NCBI GenBank assembly: GCA_950106755.1
Contig: OX467089.1
Coordinates: 188,501 to 252,500 of the forward strand
Length of the DNA stretch: 64,000 nt
Reading direction: 5' to 3'
From: Climacium dendroides
Taxonomy: Eukaryota; Streptophyta; Bryopsida; Hypnales; Climaciaceae
Shown: positions 1 to 12,217 of the stretch, piece after piece
Layout of the letters: each line of letters begins with the position of its first letter
Numbering within the stretch: position 1 is the first letter of the stretch
The notes under the pieces: model-generated
What the model saw: the letters and a program-made list of their open reading frames with translations, nothing else
What the model was told of the DNA's origin: nothing
The model's database searches: none
Made by a program: the position numbers and the translations under genes

Positions 1-2325
1 TGATTGGTTTGGTTTCTATTAAATACAGCATGATTTTTAGAGTCTCTTTTTTTCAAATCCATTTCAGTTGAAAATGTGTGGAGAAGCAATAGGGTTCTCT
101 TAAACTTCATTTTTCCATGAATGCTCATTATTTTGAAGATTTGTAACTTCTGTGTTACGTTTTTGTACATGCTTGCACGTCAAATCGATATAATTGATTG
201 GTTTGGTTTCTATTAAATACAGCATGATTTTTAGAGTCTCTTTTTCTGAAATCCATTTCACTTGGAAATGTGTGGGGAAGCAATAGGGTTCTCTTAAACT
301 TCATTTTTCTATGAATCATCAATATTTTGAAGATTTGTAACTTCTGTTATACGTTTTTGTACATGCTTGCACGTCAAATCGATATAATTTATTGGTTTGG
401 TTTCTATTAAGTACAGCATGATTTTTAGAGTCTCTTTTTCTGAAATCCATTTCAGTTGGAAAAGTGTGGGGAAGCAATAGGGTTCTCTTAAACTTCATTT
501 TTCCATGAATCCTCATTATTTTGAAGATTTGCAACTTCTGTGTTACGTTTTTGGACATGCTTGCATGTCAAACCGATATAATTGATTGGCTTGGTTTCTA
601 TTAAATACAGCATGATTTTTAGAGTCTCTTTTTTTTAAATCCATTTCACTTGAAAATGTGTGGAGAAGCAATAGGGTTCTCTTAAACTTCATTTTTCCAT
701 GAATGCTCATTATTTTGAAGATTTGCAACTTCTGTGTTACGTTTTTGGACATGCTTGCACGTCAAACCGATATAATTGATTGGTTTGGTTTCTATTAAAT
801 ATAGCATGATTTTTAGAGTCTCTTTTTTTGAAATCCATTTCACTTGGAAATGTGTGGGGAAGCAATAGGGTTCTCTTAATCTTCCTTTTTCCATGAATCC
901 TCATTATTTTGGACATTTGCAACTTGTGTGTCATGTGTTTCGACATGTTTGCACGTCAAACCGATATAATTGATTGGTTTGGTTTCTATTAAATACAGCA
1001 TGATTTTTAGAGTCTCTTTTTTTCAAATCCATTTCAGTTGAAAATGTGTGGAGAAGCAATAGGGTTCTCTTAAACTTCATTTTTCTATGAATCATGAATA
1101 TTTTGAAGATTTGTAACTTCTGTGTTACGTTTTTTACATGCTTGCACGTCAAATCGATATAATTTATTGGTTTGGTTTCTATTAAGTACAGCATGATTTC
1201 TAGAGTCTCTTTTCTTTAAATCCATTTCACTTGGAAAAGTGTGGGGAAGCAATAGGGTTCTCTTAAACTTCATTTTTCCATGAATCCTCATTATTTTGAT
1301 GATTTGTAACTTCTGTGTTACGTTTTTGGGCATGCTTGCATGTCAAACCGATATAATTTATTGGCTTGGTTTCTATTAAATACAGCATGATTTTTAGAGT
1401 CTCTTTTTCTTAAATCCATTTCACTTGGAAAAGTGTGGGGAAGCAATAGGGTTCTCTTAAACTTCATTTTTCCATAAATCCTCATTATTTTGAAGATTTG
1501 CAACTTCTGTGTTACGTTTTTGGACATGCTTGCACGTCAAACCGATATAATTGATTGGTTTGGTTTCTATTAAATACAGCATGATTTTTAGAGTCTCTTT
1601 TTTCTAAATCCATTTCACTTGGAAAAGTGTGGGGAAGCAATAGGGTTCTCTTAAACTTCAATGTTCCATGAATCCTCATTATTTTGAACATTTGCAACTT
1701 GTGTGTTATGTTTTCGGAGATGCTTGCACGTCAAACCGACATAATTTATTGGTTTGATTTCTATTAAATACAGCATGATTTTTAGAGTCTCTTTTTTCTA
1801 CATCCATTTCACTTGGAAAGTGTGGGGAAGCAATAACGTTCTCTTAAACTTCAATGTTCCATGAATCCTCATTATTCTGAACATTTGCAACTTGTGTGTT
1901 ACGTTTTCGGAGATGCTTGCACGTCAAACCGATATAATTTATTGGTTTGGTTTCTATTAAATACAGCATGATTTTTAGAGTCTCTTTTTTCTACATCCAT
2001 TTCACTTGGAAAGTGTGGGGAAGCAATAACGTTCTCTTAAACTTCAATGTTCCATGAATCCTCATTATTCTGAACATTTGCAACTTGTGTGTTACGTTTT
2101 CGGAGATGCTTGCACGTCAAACCGATATAATTGATTGGTTTGGTTTCTATTAAATACAGCATGATTTCTAGAGTCTCTTTTTTTGAAATCCATTTCACTT
2201 GAAAATGTGTGGAGAAGCAATAGGGTTCTCTTAAACTTCATTTTTCCATGAATGCTCATTATTTTGAAGATTTGTAACTTCTGTGTTACGTTTTTGGACA
2301 TGCTTGCACGTCAAACCGATATAAT
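1..2325 (+). repeat. 12-monomer HOR, copy 1 (2325 bp)
   Basis: Twelve monomers that recur in the same order from 2326. Diagnostic variants include GTACATG with CAAATCG in monomer 1, an unusual TCATCAATATT and CTGTTATACG in monomer 2, and two consecutive 193-bp monomers with AATAACG near the end. A one-base loss at about 1132 (six T then ACATG, instead of TTTTTGTACATG) makes this copy one base shorter than the next. These monomers differ from the array-wide type more than any others in the window (TGAAAATGTGTGGAGAAG forms, TCAAATCC). Confidence 0.9.
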
Positions 2326-4530
2326 TGATTGGTTTGGTTTCTATTAAATACAGCATGATTTCTAGAGTCTCTTTTTTTGAAATCCATTTCACTTGAAAAT
2401 GTGTGGAGAAGCAATAGGGTTCTCTTAAACTTCATTTTTCCATGAATGCTCATTATTTTGAAGATTTGTAACTTCTGTGTTACGTTTTTGTACATGCTTG
2501 CACGTCAAATCGATATAATTGATTGGTTTGGTTTCTATTAAATACAGCATGATTTTTAGAGTCTCTTTTTCTGAAATCCATTTCACTTGGAAATGTGTGG
2601 GGAAGCAATAGGGTTCTCTTAAACTTCATTTTTCTATGAATCATCAATATTTTGAAGATTTGTAACTTCTGTTATACGTTTTTGTACATGCTTGCACGTC
2701 AAATCGATATAATTGATTGGTTTGGTTTCTATTAAGTACAGCATGATTTTTAGAGTCTCTTTTTCTGAAATCCATTTCAGTTGGAAAAGTGTGGGGAAGC
2801 AATAGGGTTCTCTTAAACTTCATTTTTCCATGAATCCTCATTATTTTGAAGATTTGCAACTTCTGTGTTACGTTTTTGGACATGCTTGCATGTCAAACCG
2901 ATATAATTGATTGGCTTGGTTTCTATTAAATACAGCATGATTTTTAGAGTCTCTTTTTTTTAAATCCATTTCACTTGAAAATGTGTGGAGAAGCAATAGG
3001 GTTCTCTTAAACTTCATTTTTCCATGAATGCTCATTATTTTGAAGATTTGCAACTTCTGTGTTACGTTTTTGGACATGCTTGCACGTCAAACCGATATAA
3101 TTGATTGGTTTGGTTTCTATTAAATATAGCATGATTTTTAGAGTCTCTTTTTTTGAAATCCATTTCACTTGGAAATGTGTGGGGAAGCAATAGGGTTCTC
3201 ATAATCTTCCTTTTTCCATGAATCCTCATTATTTTGGACATTTGCAACTTGTGTGTCATGTGTTTCGACATGTTTGCACGTCAAACCGATATAATTGATT
3301 GGTTTGGTTTCTATTAAATACAGCATGATTTTTAGAGTCTCTTTTTTTCAAATCCATTTCAGTTGAAAATGTGTGGAGAAGCAATAGGGTTCTCTTAAAC
3401 TTCATTTTTCTATGAATCATGAATATTTTGAAGATTTGTAACTTCTGTGTTACGTTTTTGTACATGCTTGCACGTCAAATCGATATAATTTATTGGTTTG
3501 GTTTCTATTAAGTACAGCATGATTTCTAGAGTCTCTTTTCTTTAAATCCATTTCACTTGGAAAACTGTGGGGAAGCAATAGGGTTCTCTTAAACTTCATT
3601 TTTCCATGAATCCTCATTATTTTGATGATTTGTAACTTCTGTGTTACGTTTTTGGGCATGCTTGCATGTCAAACCGATATAATTTATTGGCTTGGTTTCT
3701 ATTAAATACAGCATGATTTTTAGAGTCTCTTTTTCTTAAATCCATTTCACTTGGAAAAGTGTGGGGAAGCAATAGGGTTCTCTTAAACTTCATTTTTCCA
3801 TAAATCCTCATTATTTTGAAGATTTGCAACTTCTGTGTTACGTTTTTGGACATGCTTGCACGTCAAACCGATATAATTGATTGGTTTGGTTTCTATTAAA
3901 TACAGCATGATTTTTAGAGTCTCTTTTTTCTAAATCCATTTCACTTGGAAAAGTGTGGGGAAGCAATAGGGTTCTCTTAAACTTCAATGTTCCATGAATC
4001 CTCATTATTTTGAACATTTGCAACTTGTGTGTTATGTTTTCGGAGATGCTTGCACGTCAAACCGATATAATTTATTGGTTTGATTTCTATTAAATACAGC
4101 ATGATTTTTAGAGTCTCTTTTTTCTACATCCATTTCACTTGGAAAGTGTGGGGAAGCAATAACGTTCTCTTAAACTTCAATGTTCCATGAATCCTCATTA
4201 TTCTGAACATTTGCAACTTGTGTGTTACGTTTTCGGAGATGCTTGCACGTCAAACCGATATAATTTATTGGTTTGGTTTCTATTAAATACAGCATGATTT
4301 TTAGAGTCTCTTTTTTCTACATCCATTTCACTTGGAAAGTGTGGGGAAGCAATAACGTTCTCTTAAACTTCAATGTTCCATGAATCCTCATTATTCTGAA
4401 CATTTGCAACTTGTGTGTTACGTTTTCGGAGATGCTTGCACGTCAAACCGATATAATTGATTGGTTTGGTTTCTATTAAATACAGCATGATTTCTAGAGT
4501 CTCTTTTTTTGAAATCCATTTCAGTTGGAA
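2326..4530 (+). repeat. 12-monomer HOR, copy 2
   Basis: Repeats 1-2325 monomer by monomer. Over the first eleven monomers I find fewer than ten differences, for example TATTGG versus TGATTGG near 2715, CTCATAATC versus CTCTTAATC near 3200, AAACTGTGG versus AAAGTGTGG near 3565, and the absence of the one-base loss seen at 1132. Similarity ends inside the twelfth monomer at about 4530, where a different monomer type (CAGTTGGAAAAGTG) is joined on. Confidence 0.88.
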
Positions 4531-4651
4531 AAGTGTGGGAAAGCAATAGGGTTCTCTTAAACTTCATTTTTCCATGAATGCTCATTATTTTGAAGATTTG
4601 CAACTTCTGTGTTACGTTTTTGGACATGCTTGCACGTCAAACCGATATAAT

Positions 4652-5427
4652 TGATTGGTTTGGTTTCTATTAAATACAGCATGATTTTTAGAGTCTCTTT
4701 TTTTGAAATCCATTTCACTTGGAAATGTGTGGGGAAGCAATAGGATTCTCATAATCTTCCTTTTTCCATGAATCCTCATTATTTTGAACATTTGCAACTT
4801 GTGTGTCATGTGTTTCGACATGTTTGCACGTCAAACCGATATAATTGATTGGTTTGGTTTCTATTAAATACAGCATGATTTTTAGAGTCTCTTTTTTTCA
4901 AATCCATTTCACTTGAAAATGTGTGGAGAAGCAATAGGGTTCTCTTAAACTTCATTTTTCCATGAATCCTCATTATTTTGAACAATTGCAACTTGTGTGT
5001 CATGTGTTTCGACATGTTTGCACGTCAAATCGATATAATTGATTGGTTTGGTTTCTATTAAATACAGCATGATTTTTAGAGTCTCTTTTTTTGAAATCCA
5101 TTTCACTTGGAAATGTGTGGGGAAGCAATAGGATTCTCATAATCTTCCTTTTTCCATGAATGCTCATTATTTTGAACATTTGCAACTTGTGTGTCATGTG
5201 TTTCGACATGTTTGCACGTCAAACCGATATAATTGATTGGTTTGGTTTCTATTAAATACAGCATGATTTTTAGAGTCTCTTTTTTTCAAATCCATTTCAC
5301 TCGAAAATGTGTGGAGAAGCAATAGGGTTCTCTTAAACTTCATTTTTCCATGAATCCTCATTATTTTTAACAATTGCAACTTGTGTGTCATGTGTTTCGA
5401 CATGTTTGCACGTCAAACCGATATAAT
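4652..5427 (+). repeat. Dimeric HOR (388 bp) present twice
   Basis: Two monomer types alternate: one with AATAGGATTCTCATAATCTTCC, the other with TTGAAAATGTGTGGAGAAG or its close variant. The pair at 4652-5039 is repeated at 5040-5427 with a few single-base changes, such as CCTCATT versus GCTCATT and CACTTGA versus CACTCGA. This is the shortest HOR period seen here. Confidence 0.85.
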
Positions 5428-6203
5428 TGATTGGTTTGGTTTCTATTAAATACAACATGATTTTTAGAGTCTCTTTTTTTTAAATCCATTTCACTTGGAA
5501 AAGTGTGGGGAAGAAATAGGGTTCTCTTAAACTTCATTTTTCCATGAATCCTCATTATTTTGAAAATTTGCAACTTGTGTGTCATCTGTTCCGACATGCT
5601 TGCACGTCAAACCGATATAATTGATTGGTTTGGTTTCTATTAAATACAGCATGATTTTTAGAGTCTCTTTTTTTAAAATCCATTTCACTTGGAAAAGTGT
5701 GGGGAAGCAATAGGGTTCTCTTAATCTTCATTTTTCCATGAATCCTCATTATTTTGAACATTTGCAACTTGTGTGTCATATGTTCCGACATGCTTGCACG
5801 TCAAACCGATATAATTGATTGGTTTGGTTTCTATTAAATACAGCATGATCTTTAGAGTCTCTTTTTTTAAAATCCATTTCACTTGGAAAAGTGTGGGGAA
5901 GCAATAGGGTTCTCTTAAACTTCATTTTTCCATGAATCCTCATTATTTTGAACATTTGCAACTTGTGTGTCATGTGTTCCGACATGCTTGCACGTCATAC
6001 TGATATAATTGATTGGTTTGGTTTCTATTAAATACAGCATGATCTTTAGAGTCTCTTTTTTTAAAATCCATTTCACTTGGAAAAGTGTGGGGAAGCAATA
6101 GGGTTCTCTTAATCTTCATTTTTCCATGAATTCTCATTATTTTGAACATTTGCAACTTGTGTGTCATATGTTCCGACATGCTTGCACGTCAAACCGATAT
6201 AAT
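5428..6203 (+). repeat. Four related monomers without a clear HOR
   Basis: Four monomers of the TGTTCCGACATGC class follow one another with similar but individually marked variants (GAAGAAATAG in the first; CATGATCTTTAG in two of the later ones; CATACTGATATAAT near 5997). They are more alike than distant monomers, which suggests single-monomer amplification. I could not define a multi-monomer period. Confidence 0.7.
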
Positions 6204-6979
6204 TGATTGGTTTGGTTTCTATTAAATACAGCATGATTTTTAGAGTCTCTTTTTTTAAAATCCATTTCACTTGGAAAAGTGTGGGGAAGCAATAGGGTTC
6301 TCTTAATCTTCATTTTTCCATGAATTCTCATTATTTTGAACATTTGCAACTTGTGTGTCATATGTTCCGACATGCTTGCACGTCAAACCGATATAATTGA
6401 TTGGTTTGGTTTCTATTAAATACAGCATGATTTTTAGAGTCTCTTTTTTTAAAATCCATTTCACTTGGAAAAGTGTGGGGAAGCAATAGGGTTCTCTTAA
6501 ACTTCTTTTTTCCATGAATCCTCATTATTTTGAAGATTTGCAACTTCTGGGTTACGTTTTTGGACATGCTTGCACGTCAAACCGATATAATTGATTGGTT
6601 TGGTTTCTATTAAATACAGCATGATTTTTAGAGTCTCTTTTTTTAAAATCCATTTCACTTGGAAAAGTGTGGGGAAGCAATAGGGTTCTCTTAATCTTCA
6701 TTTTTCCATGAATTCTCATTATTTTGAACATTTGCAACTTGTGTGTCATATGTTCCGACATGCTTGCACGTCAAACCGATATAATTGATTGGTTTGGTTT
6801 CTATTAAATACAGCATGATTTTTAGAGTCTCTTTTTTTAAAATCCATTTCACTTGGAAAAGTGTGGGGAAGCAATAGGGTTCTCTTAAACTTCTTTTTTC
6901 CATGAATCCTCATTATTTTGAAGATTTGCAACTTCTGGGTTACGTTTTTGGACATGCTTGCATGTCAAACCGATATAAT
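6204..6979 (+). repeat. Dimeric HOR (388 bp) present twice, second type
   Basis: A monomer ending GAACATTTGC...GTGTCATATGTTCCGAC is followed by one with AAACTTCTTTTTTCC and CTTCTGGGTTACG. The pair at 6204-6591 recurs at 6592-6979. The two pairs look almost identical by eye, with changes (GCATGTC, TATTAGCTTGG) only at the right edge, where the next monomer type begins. Confidence 0.85.
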
Positions 6980-7173
6980 TTATTAGCTTGGTTTCTATTA
7001 AATACAGCATGATTTTTAGAGTCTCTTTTTTTAAAATCCATTTCACTTGGAAAAGTGTGGCGAAGCAATAGGGTTCTCTTAAACTTCTTTTTTCCATGAA
7101 TCCTCATTATTTTGAAGATTTGCAACTTCTGTGTTACGTTTTTGGACATGCTTGCACGTCAAACCGATATAAT
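6980..7173 (+). repeat. Single monomer of the TATTAGC / GTGTGGCGAAGC type
   Basis: First appearance of a well-marked monomer with three linked variants: TATTAGCTTGG at its start, GTGTGGCGAAGC in the middle and AAACTTCTTTTTTCC after it. The same combination recurs many times later (for example near 17650, 18425, 21330, 27920, 32390, 36850, 47330, 53530 and 57410), almost always as a linked haplotype. That makes it a useful tracer of block duplication. Confidence 0.85.
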
Positions 7174-8337
7174 TGATTGGCTTCGTTTCTATTAAATACA
7201 GCATGATTTTTAGAGTCTCTTTTTTTACAATCCATTTCACTTGGAAAAGTGTGGGGAAGCAATAGGGTTCTCTTAAACTTTATTTTTCCATGAATCCTCA
7301 TTATTTTGAATATTTGCAACTTGTGTGTCATGTGTTCCGACATGCTTGCACGTCAAACCGATATAATTGATTGGTTTGGTTTCTATTAAATACAGCATGA
7401 TTTTTAGAGTCTCTTTTTTTACAATCCATTTCACTTGGAAAAGTGTGGGGAAGCAACAGGTTTGTCTTAAACTTCATTTTCCCACGAACCCCCTTTATTT
7501 TTAACATTTGCAACTTCTGTGTTACGTTTTTGGACATGCTTGCACGTCAAACCGATATAATTGATTGGTTTGGTTTCTATTAAATACAGCATGATTTTTA
7601 GAGTCTCTTTTTTTAAAATCCATTTCACTTGGAAAAGTGTGGGGAAGCAATAGGGTTCTCTTAAACTTCATTTTTCCATGAATTCTCATTATTTTGAACA
7701 TTTGCAACTTGTGTGTCATATGTTCCGACATGCTTGCACGTCAAACCGATATAATTGATTGGTTTGGTTTCTATTAAATACAGCATGATTTTTAGAGTCT
7801 CTTTTTTTTAAATCCATTTCACTTGGAAAAGTGTGGCGAAGCAATAGGGTTCTCTTAAACTTCATTTTTCCATGAATTCTCATTATTTTGAACATTTGCA
7901 ACTTGTGTGTCATATGTTCCGACATGCTTGCACGTCAAACCGATATAATTGATTGGTTTGGTTTCTATTAAATACAGCATGATTTTTAGAGTCTCTTTTT
8001 TTAAAATCCATTTCACTTGGAAAAGTGTGGGGAAGCAATAGGGTTCTCTTAAACTTCTTTTTTCCATGAATCCTCATTATTTTGAAGATTTGCAACTTCT
8101 GGGTTATGTTTTCGGAGATGCTTCCACGTCAAACCGATATAATTCATTGGTTTGATTTCTATTAAATACAGCATGATTTTTAGAGTCTCTTTTTTTAAAA
8201 TCCATTTCACTTGGAAAAGTGTGGGGAAGCAATAGGGTTCTCTTAATCTTCATTTTTCCATGAATCCTCATTATTTTGAACATTTGCAACTTATGTGTCA
8301 TATGTTCCGACATGCTTGCACGTCAAACCGATATAAT
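7174..8337 (+). repeat. Six-monomer unit, founder-like relative of the following 4-mer HOR
   Basis: Contains the same first three monomers as the 4-mer units to the right, including the divergent-patch monomer near 7457-7505. It has two additional monomers: a GTGTGGCGAAGC monomer at about 7756-7949 and a TATGTTTTCGGAG-led monomer at about 8144-8337. It could be an ancestor from which two monomers were lost, or a 4-mer that gained two. The order of events cannot be read from this window. Confidence 0.75.
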
Positions 8338-11300
8338 TGATTGGCTTCGTTTCTATTAAATACAGCATGATTTTTAGAGTCTCTTTTTTTACAATCCATT
8401 TCACTTGGAAAAGTGTGGGGAAGCAATAGGGTTCTCTTAAACTTTATTTTTCCATGAATCCTCATTATTTTGAATATTTGCAACTTGTGTGTCATGTGTT
8501 CCGACATGCTTGCACGTCAAACCGATATAATTGATTGGTTTGGTTTCTATTAAATACAGCATGATTTTTAGAGTCTCTTTTTTTACAATCCATTTCACTT
8601 GGAAAAGTGTGGGGAAGCAACAGGTTTGTCTTAAACTTCATTTTCCCACGAACCCCCTTTATTTTTAACATTTGCAACTTCTGTGTTACGTTTTTGGACA
8701 TGCTTGCACGTCAAACCGATATAATTGATTGGTTTGGTTTCTATTAAATACAGCATGATTTTTAGAGTCTCTTTTTTTAAAATCCATTTCACTTGGAAAA
8801 GTGTGGGGAAGCAATAGGGTTCTCTTAAACTTCATTTTTCCATGAATTCTCATTATTTTGAACATTTGCAACTTGTGTGTCATATGTTCCGACATGCTTG
8901 CACGTCAAACCGATATAATTGATTGGTTTGGTTTCTATTAAATACAGCATGATTTTTAGAGTCTCTTTTTTTAAAATCCATTTCACTTGGAAAAGTGTGG
9001 GGAAGCAATAGGGTTCTCTTAAACTTCTTTTTTCCATGAATCCTCATTATTTTGAAGATTTGCAACTTCTGGGTTACGTTTTTGGACATGCTTGCACGTC
9101 AAACCGATATAACTGATTGGTTTGGTTTCTATTAAATACAGCATGATTTTTAGAGTCTCTTTTTTTACAATCCATTTCACTTGGAAAAGTGTGGGGAAGC
9201 AATAGGGTTCTCTTAAACTTTATTTTTCCATGAATCCTCATTATTTTGAATATTTGCAACTTGTGTGTCATGTGTTCCGACATGCTTGCACGTCAAACCG
9301 ATATAATTGATTGGTTTGGTTTCTATTAAATACAGCATGATTTTTAGAGTCTCTTTTTTTACAATCCATTTCACTTGGAAAAGTGTGGGGAAGCAACAGG
9401 TTTGTCTTAAACTTCATTTTCCCACGAACCCCCTTTATTTTTAACATTTGCAACTTCTGTGTTACGTTTTTGGACATGCTTGCACGTCAAACCGATATAA
9501 TTGATTGGTTTGGTTTCTATTAAATACAGCATGATTTTTAGAGTCTCTTTTTTTAAAATCCATTTCACTTGGAAAAGTGTGGGGAAGCAATAGGGTTCTC
9601 TTAAACTTCATTTTTCCATGAATTCTCATTATTTTGAACATTTGCAACTTGTGTGTCATATGTTCCGACATGCTTGCACGTCAAACCGATATAATTGATT
9701 GGTTTGGTTTCTATTAAATACAGCATGATTTTTAGAGTCTCTTTTTTTAAAATCCATTTCACTTGGAAAAGTGTGGGGAAGCAATAGGGTTCTCTTAAAC
9801 TTCTTTTTTCCATGAATCCTCATTATTTTGAAGATTTGCAACTTCTGGGTTACGTTTTTGGACATGCTTGCACGTCAAACCGATATAACTGATTGGTTTG
9901 GTTTCTATTAAATACAGCATGATTTTTAGAGTCTCTTTTTTTACAATCCATTTCACTTGGAAAAGTGTGGGGAAGCAATAGGGTTCTCTTAAACTTCATT
10001 TTTCCATGAATTCTCATTATTTTGAACATTTGCAACTTGTGTGTCATATGTTCCGACATGCTTGCACGTCAAACCGATATAATTGATTGGTTTGGTTTCT
10101 ATTAAATACAGCATGATTTTTAGAGTCTCTTTTTTTAAAATCCATTTCACTTGGAAAAGTGTGGGGAAGCAATAGGTTTGTCTTAAACTTCATTTTCCCA
10201 CGAACCCCCTTTATTTTTAACATTTGCAACTTCTGTGTTACGTTTTTGGACATGCTTGCACGTCAAACCGATATAATTGATTGGTTTGGTTTCTATTAAA
10301 TACAGCATGATTTTTAGAGTCTCTTTTTTTAAAATCCATTTCACTTGGAAAAGTGTGGGGAAGCAATAGGGTTCTCTTAAACTTCATTTTTCCATGAATT
10401 CTCATTATTTTGAACATTTGCAACTTGTGTGTCATATGTTCCGACATGCTTGCACGTCAAACCGATATAATTGATTGGTTTGGTTTCTATTAAATACAGC
10501 ATGATTTTTAGAGTCTCTTTTTTTAAAATCCATTTCACTTGGAAAAGTGTGGGGAAGCAATAGGGTTCTCTTAAACTTCTTTTTTCCATGAATCCTCATT
10601 ATTTTGAAGATTTGCAACTTCTGGGTTACGTTTTTGGACATGCTTGCACGTCAAACCGATATAACTGATTGGTTTGGTTTCTATTAAATACAGCATGATT
10701 TTTAGAGTCTCTTTTTTTACAATCCATTTCACTTGGAAAAGTGTGGGGAAGCAATAGGGTTCTCTTAAACTTTATTTTTCCATGAATCCTCATTATTTTG
10801 AATATTTGCAACTTGTGTGTCATGTGTTCCGACATGCTTGCACGTCAAACCGATATAATTGATTGGTTTGGTTTCTATTAAATACAGCATGATTTTTAGA
10901 GTCTCTTTTTTTACAATCCATTTCACTTGGAAAAGTGTGGGGAAGCAACAGGTTTGTCTTAAACTTCATTTTCCCACGAACCCCCTTTATTTTTAACATT
11001 TGCAACTTCTGTGTTACGTTTTTGGACATGCTTGCACGTCAAACCGATATAATTGATTGGTTTGGTTTCTATTAAATACAGCATGATTTTTAGAGTCTCT
11101 TTTTTTAAAATCCATTTCACTTGGAAAAGTGTGGGGAAGCAATAGGGTTCTCTTAAACTTCATTTTTCCATGAATTCTCATTATTTTGAACATTTGCAAC
11201 TTGTGTGTCATATGTTCCGACATGCTTGCACGTCAAACCGATATAATTGATTGGTTTGGTTTCTATTAAATACAGCATGATTTTTAGAGTCTCTTTTTTT

Positions 11301-12023
11301 AAAATCCATTTCACTTGGAAAAGTGTGGGGAAGCAATAGGGTTCTCTTAAACTTCTTTTTTCCATGAATCCTCATTATTTTGAAGATTTGCAACTTCTGG
11401 GTTACGTTTTTGGACATGCTTGCACGTCAAACCGATATAACTGATTGGTTTGGTTTCTATTAAATACAGCATGATTTTTAGAGTCTCTTTTTTTACAATC
11501 CATTTCACTTGGAAAAGTGTGGGGAAGCAATAGGGTTCTCTTAAACTTCATTTTTCCATGAATTCTCATTATTTTGAACATTTGCAACTTGTGTGTCATA
11601 TGTTCCGACATGCTTGCACGTCAAACCGATATAATTGATTGGTTTGGTTTCTATTAAATACAGCATGATTTTTAGAGTCTCTTTTTTTAAAATCCATTTC
11701 ACTTGGAAAAGTGTGGGGAAGCAATAGGTTTGTCTTAAACTTCATTTTCCCACGAACCCCCTTTATTTTTAACATTTGCAACTTCTGTGTTACGTTTTTG
11801 GACATGCTTGCACGTCAAACCGATATAATTGATTGGTTTGGTTTCTATTAAATACAGCATGATTTTTAGAGTCTCTTTTTTTAAAATCCATTTCACTTGG
11901 AAAAGTGTGGGGAAGCAATAGGGTTCTCTTAAACTTCATTTTTCCATGAATTCTCATTATTTTGAACATTTGCAACTTGTGTGTCATATGTTCCGACATG
12001 CTTGCACGTCAAACCGATATAAT
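8338..12023 (+). repeat. 4-mer HOR (776 bp), nearly five units, with an 8-mer super-period
   Basis: Units start at 8338, 9114, 9890, 10666 and 11442; the last is cut after three monomers. Each contains, in second place, the monomer with a divergent patch (patches at about 8621, 9397, 10173, 10949 and 11725). Units at 9890 and 11442 share variants that those at 9114 and 10666 lack: AATAGG for AACAGG in the patch monomer, and a CATATG-class ending before it. The real repeat is therefore 1552 bp (9114-10665 and 10666 onward), built from two slightly different 776-bp halves. Confidence 0.88.
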
Positions 12024-12217
12024 TGATTGGTTTGGTTTCTATTAAATACAGCATGATTTTTAGAGTCTCTTTTTTTTAAATCCATTTCACTTGGAAAAGT
12101 GTGGCGAAGCAATAGGGTTCTCTTAAACTTCATTTTTCCATGAATTCTCATTATTTTGAACATTTGCAACTTGTGTGTCATATGTTCCGACATGCTTGCA
12201 CGTCAAACCGATATAAT
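12024..12217 (+). repeat. Junction monomer between the 4-mer and 5-mer HORs
   Basis: A monomer with TTTTTTTTAAATCC and GTGTGGCGAAGC, matching the one at about 7756-7949 in the six-monomer unit. It sits where the fourth monomer of the 4-mer would be expected, immediately before the first 5-mer unit. Confidence 0.75.
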
